Shown here piece by piece: positions 56,754 through 64,000 of a stretch of DNA of 64,000 nt. The number at the start of each line of letters is the position of its first letter. Positions within the stretch are counted from its first letter, which is position 1. Position numbers and translations under genes: made by a program. This DNA is from Bartonella machadoae (GTDB lineage: Bacteria > Pseudomonadota > Alphaproteobacteria > Rhizobiales > Rhizobiaceae). A model generated the notes under the pieces. It was given only the letters and a program-made list of their open reading frames with translations, was not told the origin of the DNA and did not search any database. The DNA lies in NCBI RefSeq assembly GCF_022559585.1, contig NZ_CP087114.1, positions 2,054,501 through 2,118,500 of the forward strand. The letters are read 5' to 3'.

Positions 56754-59700
56754 TTACCGCACAACATTTTTTGACCTTGTCCGCGCTATCGCATTGTTTT
56801 GTTCTTGTATCTGTTTCTGTTGAAGAAACTTAACTGCTGTTTGAAGCTCGTTCACAAGCTTCTTATCATGAGGTTGTCGCGATATTGCTTTCGATAAATC
56901 AAAGTCCCGTTTATGAATGGCATCCTGTCCAAAGCGTTTATCTAAAGCATTTTGGAGATGCAAAAATTCTTTATTAATAGGCTCTGGTATATTCAAATAA
57001 GTCTCACGACCAGCCGCAACATCCTTCATATAACGCACACTATCCTTTGAAAGAGACGGCACTTCAACCTTCAATTGTTCACGCTCACGGGTCAATTTAT
57101 CTTGCTTGTGTTCATAGGAATTTTTATAAAAGGATTGAAGTTCTCTAAGTGTAGAAATGACAAAGGAAGCATTGCAAAGCGCCTCTTTACGTTCTTTCCC
57201 TGCTGTTTTAAAACGATCTATGAGGCGATCTGAACCACGCAATTCACCAGCTCTAGCAGGGTCTTTCTTTAAAAGATCAGGCAATTTATCCCCCTTTCCT
57301 GCTAAAATCGTTCGTTCAATCTTAAGAGCAGCAGCTTGAGGGTCTTTGTAAACAGCTTTCAGACGATCATTTAATACTTTAAAAGTATCAATATAAGATT
57401 TTTCCTTTCTAACAGCATTTTGCACCTTCTGTTCTAGATTGGAAGTATCAATATAAGCAGCAAGATAGGGTGCTTGTTTTGGTGTTTTTGAAACGCTCTG
57501 TGATTGCTCAACCTTGAGTTTTTCTTTTTGAAGTCTGCCAAAAGCTGTCTTTGCTCTATCCCAAAGCGTTTCAATCTTTTCTTTTTGTTTTTGCAACCAT
57601 TCTTTATTCGTCTCAAGGTAAGAAGAGATCTTCTCCCCAACATTTCTAGAAACATCAATCCCTCTATTTTTTGTAAATTGTGCAATGTAATCCCGATAAT
57701 CAGGAGACTCCGCAAAATCAAGCGTTGTTGTTTTAACACCAGAGCGTGAAAGTGCTGCTACCAATTTCTCATAAGTACTTGCACGATCAGATTGTTTGAT
57801 ACCATCAACAAGAGAGGGGTCTCCGCGCTCTATTAAATCAACATGAAAAATGTTTTGTTTTATTCTTTTATCGTTAACAACAACAGTCTCTTTCTCTTGG
57901 CGAAGAGAAATCTTATCACCAAGCTCTATACGTGCTCCATCTATAGCAGAGGGAAGATTCATACCATAAACACGTTCAATTCCACGATGCGTTGCTATAT
58001 CGGCATAAGGTGTTTTGGTTTTTACATTTTCATTAAAAGAAGTGTACCCTGTCTCAACAAGTTCACCCTTTAGTGTGCCCTTAACTTGCTTGTGTTCATG
58101 CAAACGAACATTTTTAAAATCTTCTGCGGCAACATAAAGACGTGACTGCTCCCTATGTCGAGACAAAGCAACATAAGAAAGATGTTGATCCATAGAAGGC
58201 GAAGCAAGAACAAAAACATTATCAACCGTCACACCCTGACTTTTATGAACAGTAGCCGCATATCCATGATCAACATTTTGGTAAGTTTTATTGGAAAAAA
58301 CAACCTCTTGACCAGAGTCAAGACGCACTCTTAAAAGCGGTTTCCCTGTTTTACTGTGCGTAGACAAAACAGTACCCAACATACCGTTTTTAACTTTTTG
58401 TTCTCCTAGTTTCTGCGCATATCTTTCTTCAAACTTTGCATTTTCAAGGAAAATAATTCGGTCATTGACAACAAATTCGCGTTGTCCTCTCAGAGTATCA
58501 AAATTCACCGCTTTTGCGACATCCTCTGATTTTAAAAAATGAGAATTTTTGAGAACGGTTCTGATTTCTTCATTCAATTTTTTAACAGCTGCATTCGTAT
58601 GTGCAAGAATAAGCAATTCATCACCCTTTAAGGGTTTTCCTTCTTCTACGGATTTTTTCTCTATTTTCCTCCGCGTAGCCATCCAATCTTCAACAAGAGT
58701 ATTTATGGCTTGCCTGTGTGTTTTAGTCTCGTGAATAAATCCTCTCTCTTTGTAACTATCTAAAGCCTCTTTCACTTGACCACGCGCAAATTGACGGGAT
58801 GCCTCCTGACCCCATTCTTCTTTTTGCCTTCTAATACCAGAAAGTTCAACATAACCAATATTATCGACAACAGCACGAAAAGCCGCTCCTGCTTCTATCG
58901 GTTGCAATTGCATATGATCACCAACAAGTACAACTTTAGCGCCTGCTTTCTCAACTTCTTGGACAAAATGTGAAAGCTGTTTTGATGAAACCATACCAGC
59001 TTCATCAATGACAAAAACATCACCAACCCGTAAGTTATCTTTCTTGTTTTTCCACGCCAATTCCCAAGCAGCAAGAGTTCTACTTTTTATTCCTGAAGAC
59101 TTTTCAAGCCCCTCCGCAGCTTTACCAGCAAGAGCCGCACCAAATACGCGTTTACCATCATTTTTCCAAGCAACATTTGCTGCTTCAAGAAGCGTAGATT
59201 TTCCAGCACCAGCATAACCAACGACCGCTGCAATGGCTTTATCATCCGTGATATGTTGAACCGCTAATACTTGCTCTTCTGAAAATTTAAATGAATGCTT
59301 ACGATCTTTATTTTCAACAGAGCTTATCGCCGCTAAAACTTTTTTAGAACGAACACCATGCCCCGTCGTTTGAGACAAAGAAACAACACTCCGCTCCATA
59401 TCATATTCAGTTTTTAAAATTTCTTTTGTTGCGTAAATGACCTTATGAGGACGCAAATCATCTTTAATTTTAATAAGGTTATCGCTTTGCTCTAAACGCA
59501 CCATAATATCATTAAAGTCGTTCGCATTATCAACATATCTATTAACAATCTTAGCAAGATCACCACGATTAAATGTCGATTTCTCAAATGCAATCAACTT
59601 CAATATTTCATTAGGATTTTTTTTGATTTTTTCTACAGATCTTCGTCTTCTCCTTTCATTGGCTTGAACAGCATTGCTCACAAGACCTTTTTTACTCATT

Positions 59701-60452
59701 GCATGCGCAGATTGACCTAAATGAATGCTTGGTTCTATGGATAAACCACGCTCTTTATAGGAACGCATATCTAATTTTATATCATGACCAGAAAGTGCAA
59801 GATATTTTGTTGCAAGCGCACCCCATGAGTTGCGCAAATCCTTCAATGCATCCTTATGACCTATAACATTTTCGTAAACTATTCGTTCTTCTTTTCTTAT
59901 CGCATTTCCTTTCTTATCACGAATAGTAACGAGAGACTTTTTCACTGTTCCATCTTTATTTAAAACTGCTATTTTCTTGGAACCAAAACCATTTTCTACA
60001 ACAGGTCGTAAAGTATGCATGATATGTACATGGGGATTTCCCTCCTTGTCATGATATACCCAATCAGAAATAAGACCCCGTGATGAAAAGTTTGTATTTA
60101 TGAATTCTCGTACAAGAGAAATATTTTGATCTCGCGATAACTCTAATGGCAATGCTATAACGATTTCTCTTGCCAACTGACCATTTACGCGCTCATTGTT
60201 TTGTATAGTATTCCACAACCATTCACTCTTTTTATCATTCCTATTGAGATAACTAAGTTGTTGTGTAATCCACTCTGGTGCATCTTCTGGAATATTCATT
60301 TCTGAATATACAAGGTCTTTATCTTTATCATACTTATGCGTATGAGAACCTTGCAATTCATCAAACATCTTCGTTCTATGACGATAAGCAGCAGCAGAAA
60401 TTGCTGATTTTCCAGAACCAATAATTTTAGCTTGTAGATGTGCTATTGCCAT
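56754..60452 (-). CDS. traA: TraA relaxase/helicase with C-terminal BID domain
   Basis: 1232 aa. N-terminal MOBQ relaxase (AISAAAYRHRTKM; metal-binding histidines in NPHVHIMHTLRPV, about residues 135-148), RecD-like helicase (Walker A GYAGAGKSTLL at about 410, FVIDEAGMVSS, late motif VHKSQGVTVDNVFVLASP), and from about residue 960 a BID domain nearly the same as that of VbhT. It nicks the transfer origin, stays bound to the strand and is the protein pilot. The BID domain is the secretion signal for this T4SS. Intact. Confidence 0.95.
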   Translation of the reverse strand: MAIAHLQAKIIGSGKSAISAAAYRHRTKMFDELQGSHTHKYDKDKDLVYSEMNIPEDAPEWITQQLSYLNRNDKKSEWLWNTIQNNERVNGQLAREIVIALPLELSRDQNISLVREFINTNFSSRGLISDWVYHDKEGNPHVHIMHTLRPVVENGFGSKKIAVLNKDGTVKKSLVTIRDKKGNAIRKEERIVYENVIGHKDALKDLRNSWGALATKYLALSGHDIKLDMRSYKERGLSIEPSIHLGQSAHAMSKKGLVSNAVQANERRRRRSVEKIKKNPNEILKLIAFEKSTFNRGDLAKIVNRYVDNANDFNDIMVRLEQSDNLIKIKDDLRPHKVIYATKEILKTEYDMERSVVSLSQTTGHGVRSKKVLAAISSVENKDRKHSFKFSEEQVLAVQHITDDKAIAAVVGYAGAGKSTLLEAANVAWKNDGKRVFGAALAGKAAEGLEKSSGIKSRTLAAWELAWKNKKDNLRVGDVFVIDEAGMVSSKQLSHFVQEVEKAGAKVVLVGDHMQLQPIEAGAAFRAVVDNIGYVELSGIRRQKEEWGQEASRQFARGQVKEALDSYKERGFIHETKTHRQAINTLVEDWMATRRKIEKKSVEEGKPLKGDELLILAHTNAAVKKLNEEIRTVLKNSHFLKSEDVAKAVNFDTLRGQREFVVNDRIIFLENAKFEERYAQKLGEQKVKNGMLGTVLSTHSKTGKPLLRVRLDSGQEVVFSNKTYQNVDHGYAATVHKSQGVTVDNVFVLASPSMDQHLSYVALSRHREQSRLYVAAEDFKNVRLHEHKQVKGTLKGELVETGYTSFNENVKTKTPYADIATHRGIERVYGMNLPSAIDGARIELGDKISLRQEKETVVVNDKRIKQNIFHVDLIERGDPSLVDGIKQSDRASTYEKLVAALSRSGVKTTTLDFAESPDYRDYIAQFTKNRGIDVSRNVGEKISSYLETNKEWLQKQKEKIETLWDRAKTAFGRLQKEKLKVEQSQSVSKTPKQAPYLAAYIDTSNLEQKVQNAVRKEKSYIDTFKVLNDRLKAVYKDPQAAALKIERTILAGKGDKLPDLLKKDPARAGELRGSDRLIDRFKTAGKERKEALCNASFVISTLRELQSFYKNSYEHKQDKLTREREQLKVEVPSLSKDSVRYMKDVAAGRETYLNIPEPINKEFLHLQNALDKRFGQDAIHKRDFDLSKAISRQPHDKKLVNELQTAVKFLQQKQIQEQNNAIARTRSKNVVR

Positions 60453-60659
60453 AAGACAAGATTACCAAAATTTGCGTTTATTTTATCAAAATAAACTATA
60501 ACAAAAAACGTTTGTGAAAACAAACGTATAATTGCGCCTTCAAAAATCTTTTAAAAAAGACCTTTTCAGGAGCGCATAAAATGCGCACTATTAAGTATTG
60601 TTATTTTAGTTTTTTTCTGTTAACAGACGTGAAAAGCTTAATGAAAGTAAAGGTGTGAA
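60453..60659. other. Divergent spacer between traA and traC, likely site of the transfer origin
   Basis: 207 bases between divergent traA and traC. In Ti-type systems the origin of transfer lies here. The stretch has an AT-rich segment with a repeated aaaacgtttgtgaaaacaaacg (arms cgtttgt / acaaacg, about 60507-60525) and a gcgcataaaatgcgc palindrome (about 60571-60585). Placement of oriT is inference. Confidence 0.5.
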
Positions 60660-60890
60660 ATGGCGCGTAAATCTTTAGAAAAACTTTTAGAAGAAAAAAA
60701 AGCTCTTGAAGAAAAAAGTAAAAAACTTCTTGAAAAAATTAAAGCTGTAAAAAAACAAGAGGGTGAAAAAATTGCATTAATAGCAGCAGAAACTGGATTA
60801 ACAGAATTGAATATTACAAACGAAGAATGGAAAAATATTTTCGAGGAGATTAAGTCTCGATTTCAAAAAGAAAAAGACAAAGCTAAATAA
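60660..60890 (+). CDS. traC: TraC-like conjugation accessory protein
   Basis: 76 aa, mostly one long charged helix (LEKLLEEKKALEEKSKKLLEKI) followed by a small ordered end (GLTELNITNEEWKNIFEEI). It matches the TraC family of Ti-type transfer regions, which assist the relaxase at the origin. It is divergent from traA and followed by traD. Confidence 0.8.
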   Translation: MARKSLEKLLEEKKALEEKSKKLLEKIKAVKKQEGEKIALIAAETGLTELNITNEEWKNIFEEIKSRFQKEKDKAK

Positions 60891-60942
60891 TCTTGGGAAT
60901 TCTATAAAATCATTACGGCGTGTAGAAAAAAGGGGAAGATTC

Positions 60943-61149
60943 TTGCAAGATGAAATAAGACGTAAAGATGCTCGTGAAAAAATTATTTTAGGCGGACTTG
61001 TCATAAAAGCAGGTCTGAGAGATGCTAATAAATCTTTCATCCTAGGATGTTTAATCAAAGCATCAAAACTCAATCCAAACTCAAAAGAGTATCAAGAATT
61101 TGAAAAAATAGGCAATCAAGCTTTTACTGATATGCGGGTGGGAAAATGA
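60943..61149 (+). CDS. traD: TraD-like conjugation accessory protein
   Basis: 68 aa with the family signature RRKDAREKIILGGLVIKAGLRDANKSFILG. No ATG begins the frame; the TTG at 60943 follows aaggggaag and is taken as start. A start further upstream (rare codon) is possible, since the frame stays similar to TraD (LRRVEKRGRF). The stop overlaps the traG ATG. Confidence 0.82.
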   Translation: MQDEIRRKDAREKIILGGLVIKAGLRDANKSFILGCLIKASKLNPNSKEYQEFEKIGNQAFTDMRVGK

Positions 61150-63062
61150 TAAACCAATTAAGCAAAAAACAAATCATACTTTTAATATGCCCTCTGATCT
61201 TTTCAATAATTGTAGCTTTCCTTGTCAATATAACAATCAACGAAATTACAGAAAATGGTACAACGGATGATGCTTATTGGTTTGTACGTTCAAAACCTCT
61301 TGATGTTCTAGTCCTTATTGCTCTATCTTGCTCTACTTTCGTCTTATTACAAAAAAGACACATCAGAAAAAATATCACTCTTTCATCCATAATTATCTTC
61401 AGTCTTTTCGCAACATATTACAGTGCTAATGAATACATCAGATTAAGTCCATATGTTGGACAAAACAACATGACTTGGGGGGATGTTTTTCCTTTTTTCG
61501 ATGGAATGGTTTTGAGTGGTTCTTTCATTGGGTTCGTTATTCTTGGTTTCACAATGAAACTATCATTAGCAAAGGCTTCTCCACTAAAAAGTTCAAAAAA
61601 AATGATCTTCGGGGGTGCTCAATGGATGAATATGAAAAAACTGGAAGAAATCTTTCCAAGCGATGGGGAAATAATCATAGGGGAACGATACAGAGTTGAT
61701 GAGGATGTTATCAAAGATGTCGCTTTTAACCCCAAAGATAAAACAACATGGGGAAAAGGTGGTCGCCAACCTTTATTAACATACAAACTCGATTTTGATT
61801 CAACGCACATGCTCTTCTTTGCTGGTTCTGGTGGTTATAAAACAACCAGCAATGTTATTCCTACTTGCCTTAAATATACCGGTCCTCTCGTCGTATTCGA
61901 CCCTTCAACTGAAATCGCACCAATCGTTACAGAAACAAGACATAAATCAAATGAAAATGCTGTATACATTCTCGACCCGCATGGCACATCAACAAAAACT
62001 TTTAATCCTTTAGATTGGCTCTTAGATGAAAAGATACCCCTTTATGAAAGAGAAGCAGGTCTCGTGGAAATCGCAAGACTCCTCCTCTCTGAAAACCATA
62101 AATCAACATCAACTGATCAATTCTTTACATCCCATGCGCATAATTTGCTAACGGGACTCCTTGCCCATATCGTCTTTTCTGATGAGTATGAATTAGAGGA
62201 AAAAAACTTAAAAACGCTTCGCACTCTCGTATCAGAGCCAGAACCATCCGTGATTGGAAAATTGCGTTCTTTACAAAATTCATCACCCTCTCTCTTCATT
62301 CGTGAAACGCTCGGTGTCTTTACAAACATGGCTGAACAAACTTTCTCTGGTGTCTATGCTACCGCTTCAAAAGATACACAATGGCTCTCGCTTTCTAACT
62401 ATGCAAACCTCATAAGTGGAAATGATTTTAAAACAGACGATATTACAAAAGGGAATATCGATATCTTTTTAAATATACCATCAAAAATTCTGAAATCTTA
62501 TCCAGGGGTTGGTCGTATCCTTGTTGGCTCGTTTCTCAAAGCTATGGAAGCCGCAAATGGTAACTATGAAAAAAGAGTGCTGTTCGTTTTAGATGAAATC
62601 GATCTCTTAGGATATATGAACATCTTAGAAGAGGCGCGCGATAGAGGACGGAAATATGGAATATCTCTTATGCTCTTTTACCAATCGGTAGGGCAAATCG
62701 AAAGACACTTTGGTCCTTCTGGTGCTATGGCATGGTTCGAAAGTTGCGCTTTTGTAAGCTATGCCGCAATCAAAGATATTAAAACGGCTGAAAACATTTC
62801 TAAAGCATGTGGAAAAATGACTATTGAAGTACAAGGGTCAAGCAAAACTCTAGGAACATTAGGCGCAAAAGGAACAGAAAGCCTTAATTTCCAGCAAAGA
62901 CCCTTAATCTACCCCCATGAAATAACACAAGAAATGCGCAAAGACGAGCAGATCATCCTCGTACAAGGACATCCCCCTATTCGTTGTGGACGCTCTATCT
63001 ATTTTAGACGAAAAGACTTAACAGCCTTTGCTAAGAAAAATAGATTTGCTCCGAAATCATAA
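61146..63062 (+). CDS. traG: TraG/VirD4-type coupling ATPase
   Basis: 638 aa. N-terminal membrane segments (IILLICPLIFSIIVAFLV; IIIFSLFATYYS; GSFIGFVILGFTM), then the VirD4 ATPase: Walker A AGSGGYKTTSNVIPT (about residue 225), Walker B VLFVLDEIDLLG (about 480), and LMLFYQSVGQIERHFG. It recruits the TraA-DNA complex and BID-tagged toxins to the channel. Intact, coupled to traD. Last gene before the right boundary repeat. Confidence 0.94.
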   Translation: MINQLSKKQIILLICPLIFSIIVAFLVNITINEITENGTTDDAYWFVRSKPLDVLVLIALSCSTFVLLQKRHIRKNITLSSIIIFSLFATYYSANEYIRLSPYVGQNNMTWGDVFPFFDGMVLSGSFIGFVILGFTMKLSLAKASPLKSSKKMIFGGAQWMNMKKLEEIFPSDGEIIIGERYRVDEDVIKDVAFNPKDKTTWGKGGRQPLLTYKLDFDSTHMLFFAGSGGYKTTSNVIPTCLKYTGPLVVFDPSTEIAPIVTETRHKSNENAVYILDPHGTSTKTFNPLDWLLDEKIPLYEREAGLVEIARLLLSENHKSTSTDQFFTSHAHNLLTGLLAHIVFSDEYELEEKNLKTLRTLVSEPEPSVIGKLRSLQNSSPSLFIRETLGVFTNMAEQTFSGVYATASKDTQWLSLSNYANLISGNDFKTDDITKGNIDIFLNIPSKILKSYPGVGRILVGSFLKAMEAANGNYEKRVLFVLDEIDLLGYMNILEEARDRGRKYGISLMLFYQSVGQIERHFGPSGAMAWFESCAFVSYAAIKDIKTAENISKACGKMTIEVQGSSKTLGTLGAKGTESLNFQQRPLIYPHEITQEMRKDEQIILVQGHPPIRCGRSIYFRRKDLTAFAKKNRFAPKS

Positions 63063-63106
63063 TGTCTTCTAAATGGAACGCACTTCGTGCGTCCATACAT
63101 CAATTT

Positions 63107-63303
63107 AATGAGAGGCTTTCCGCCTCTCAAACTCTGAGGAACGCTCTCCAAAATCATGACACCAGACCCGCGTTTTATGAGGGGACTAACAATCCTAGGT
63201 TCTTATGGTCAAGGAAACCCTTACAGGGCGCCTACCGGCGTCCTTGACAAAGAACCCTAACGGCTTGTTTTGTCCCTCTCACGCGGCTCCGAAATCATGA
63301 TTA
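63107..63303 (+). repeat. Right boundary repeat of the vbh island
   Basis: Inverted partner of 9362-9560. Outer parts match in inverted orientation (caaaatcatgacaccagaccc; cggcttgttttgtccctctc). The 41-base inner hairpin at 63208-63248 has the same orientation as that at 9417-9457 on the + strand, so it is turned relative to its flanks. A small hairpin gagaggctttccgcctctc opens the repeat. Confidence 0.85.
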
Positions 63304-63415
63304 AAACAAAGAGCTTGGAAGGGCAATCAAAGGGAAAAAACTGAGAACTGCGTAAACATTGGAACTCTTATGAAGAACATTAATCGTTCTCATTTCTTCC
63401 TCATTATTATGCGCA

Positions 63416-63799
63416 TTACTTAAAAAGCATAAGATCATAATTAGGAGGAGCTAACCGTAATAGGAGCGCATCATATCCCCAATTAACTGCTAAACTGAGA
63501 AACATTATGACGATATAACCAATGACCATTGCTGTTTGATGTTCCCATGGCGCTGCACCAGATACATATCCAGTAAAAAGAATGAATAACACTAATAAAC
63601 TCCCCCCTGCTAAAAACTCTGTCAAAACAATAACCGGTTTACGAATAAGCAAAAGAAAAAGGAAAAGAAAAAAGAGGCATATTTTCAATATTTTGCGTAT
63701 TATAGACAATACTCTCCGCATGAGTGTTATTAGAATTGGATGTTTGGAAACTGGATTTTGTTTTTTTGTATCTAATTTGTTAGTAGACAGAGTGTCCAT
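63416..63799 (-). CDS. Small inner-membrane protein of unknown function
   Basis: 127 aa. A polar N-terminus (about 30 residues) is followed by three hydrophobic segments (ILKICLFFLFLFLLLI; LAGGSLLVLFILFTGYVSG; TAMVIGYIVIMFLSLAV) and a short tail (RLAPPNYDLMLF). No family recognised. It lies outside the right boundary repeat, so it is probably chromosomal. A small hairpin (agtacc/ggtact, 63843-63858) lies upstream. Confidence 0.6.
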   Translation of the reverse strand: MDTLSTNKLDTKKQNPVSKHPILITLMRRVLSIIRKILKICLFFLFLFLLLIRKPVIVLTEFLAGGSLLVLFILFTGYVSGAAPWEHQTAMVIGYIVIMFLSLAVNWGYDALLLRLAPPNYDLMLFK

Positions 63800-63871
63800 T
63801 CCCCCCTCCCATATCGCTATTAGACTTGAAATAGCCGGTGTGAGTACCGTTTGGTACTAGCTTTAAATGCT

Positions 63872-64000
63872 TTACGCAAAAACAACTTCAAGATGTCCTT
63901 CTGGTGTTTTAACTTTTTCAGAACTAACAACAATTTTGATATCATTTCCTAATTTAGTTAGACACTCAAGCATTTTCATCTCACTGATCCCACGGAATTC
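63872..64000 (-). CDS. C-terminal end of an XRE-type antitoxin-like protein (runs off the window)
   Basis: The last 42 codons of a reverse-strand gene: FRGISEMKMLECLTKLGNDIKIVV, then VKTPEGHLEVVFA and stop. This is the usual end of HigA-like XRE antitoxins (MLxxLGxDIxIVV). The DNA-binding part and any toxin lie beyond the window. Confidence 0.6.
   Translation of the reverse strand, partial: EFRGISEMKMLECLTKLGNDIKIVVSSEKVKTPEGHLEVVFA

Overview
The window looks like a chromosomal stretch of a Bartonella species. It is AT-rich and alphaproteobacterial, and it carries a complete Vbh-type (VirB-homologous) type IV secretion/conjugation locus. That locus ends in a VbhA/VbhT toxin pair, a Ti-type TraA relaxase with a C-terminal BID domain, and TraC, TraD and TraG. 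The species cannot be fixed from the sequence alone.

Layout. 1-9.3 kb is chromosomal backbone: the 5' part of clpB, a duplicated segment (clpB 5' scrap plus a secreted-protein gene, the second copy broken), an 18-19 bp tandem repeat, yacG, maf, an infA gene with an in-frame TGA at codon 17, and an array of 216 bp repeats. 9.36-63.30 kb is the vbh island. It is bounded by two copies of a ~200 bp repeat in inverted orientation. Its genes run SNase-like gene (reverse), virB2, virB3, virB4, virB5, five EexN-like lipoproteins, virB6-virB11, four truncated virB11 repeats, a dead toxin-antitoxin pair, vbhT/vbhA, an XRE regulator, traA, traC, traD, traG. After it come a small membrane protein and the end of an XRE-type antitoxin.

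The most striking feature is a pair of ~15-16 kb integrative elements of one family, in opposite orientation. Element 1 (11927-27070) splits virB4 and element 2 (29184-45008) splits virB5. Removing each between its flanking direct repeats (7 bp and 8 bp) exactly restores the reading frame, giving a 786-aa VirB4 and a 255-aa VirB5. Each element carries a P4-type tyrosine integrase, an AlpA-like regulator, a zinc-finger/Toprim primase, a DUF3987 protein, a ~1660-aa single-chain (type ISP-like) restriction-modification enzyme and a run of YdcK-like beta-helix proteins (four in element 1, five in element 2). The RM enzymes are almost identical except in the presumed target-recognition region. A structured RNA supported by one clear covarying pair lies before the YdcK run. 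A relic of the same kind of integrase and element end lies at 1.4-1.66 kb, so the family has visited this neighbourhood before.

Working together: with both elements in place the T4SS lacks intact VirB4 (energy) and VirB5 (pilus tip), so conjugation and VbhT delivery should be off. Excision of both would switch it on. The elements meanwhile bring two RM systems that probably differ in specificity. Much of the window also shows tandem amplification and decay (EexN x5, virB11 3' end x4, a virB9/virB10 123-bp duplication, broken vbhT, broken RelB/YafQ-like pair, truncated SNase), so regulated switching and simple degeneration both remain possible.
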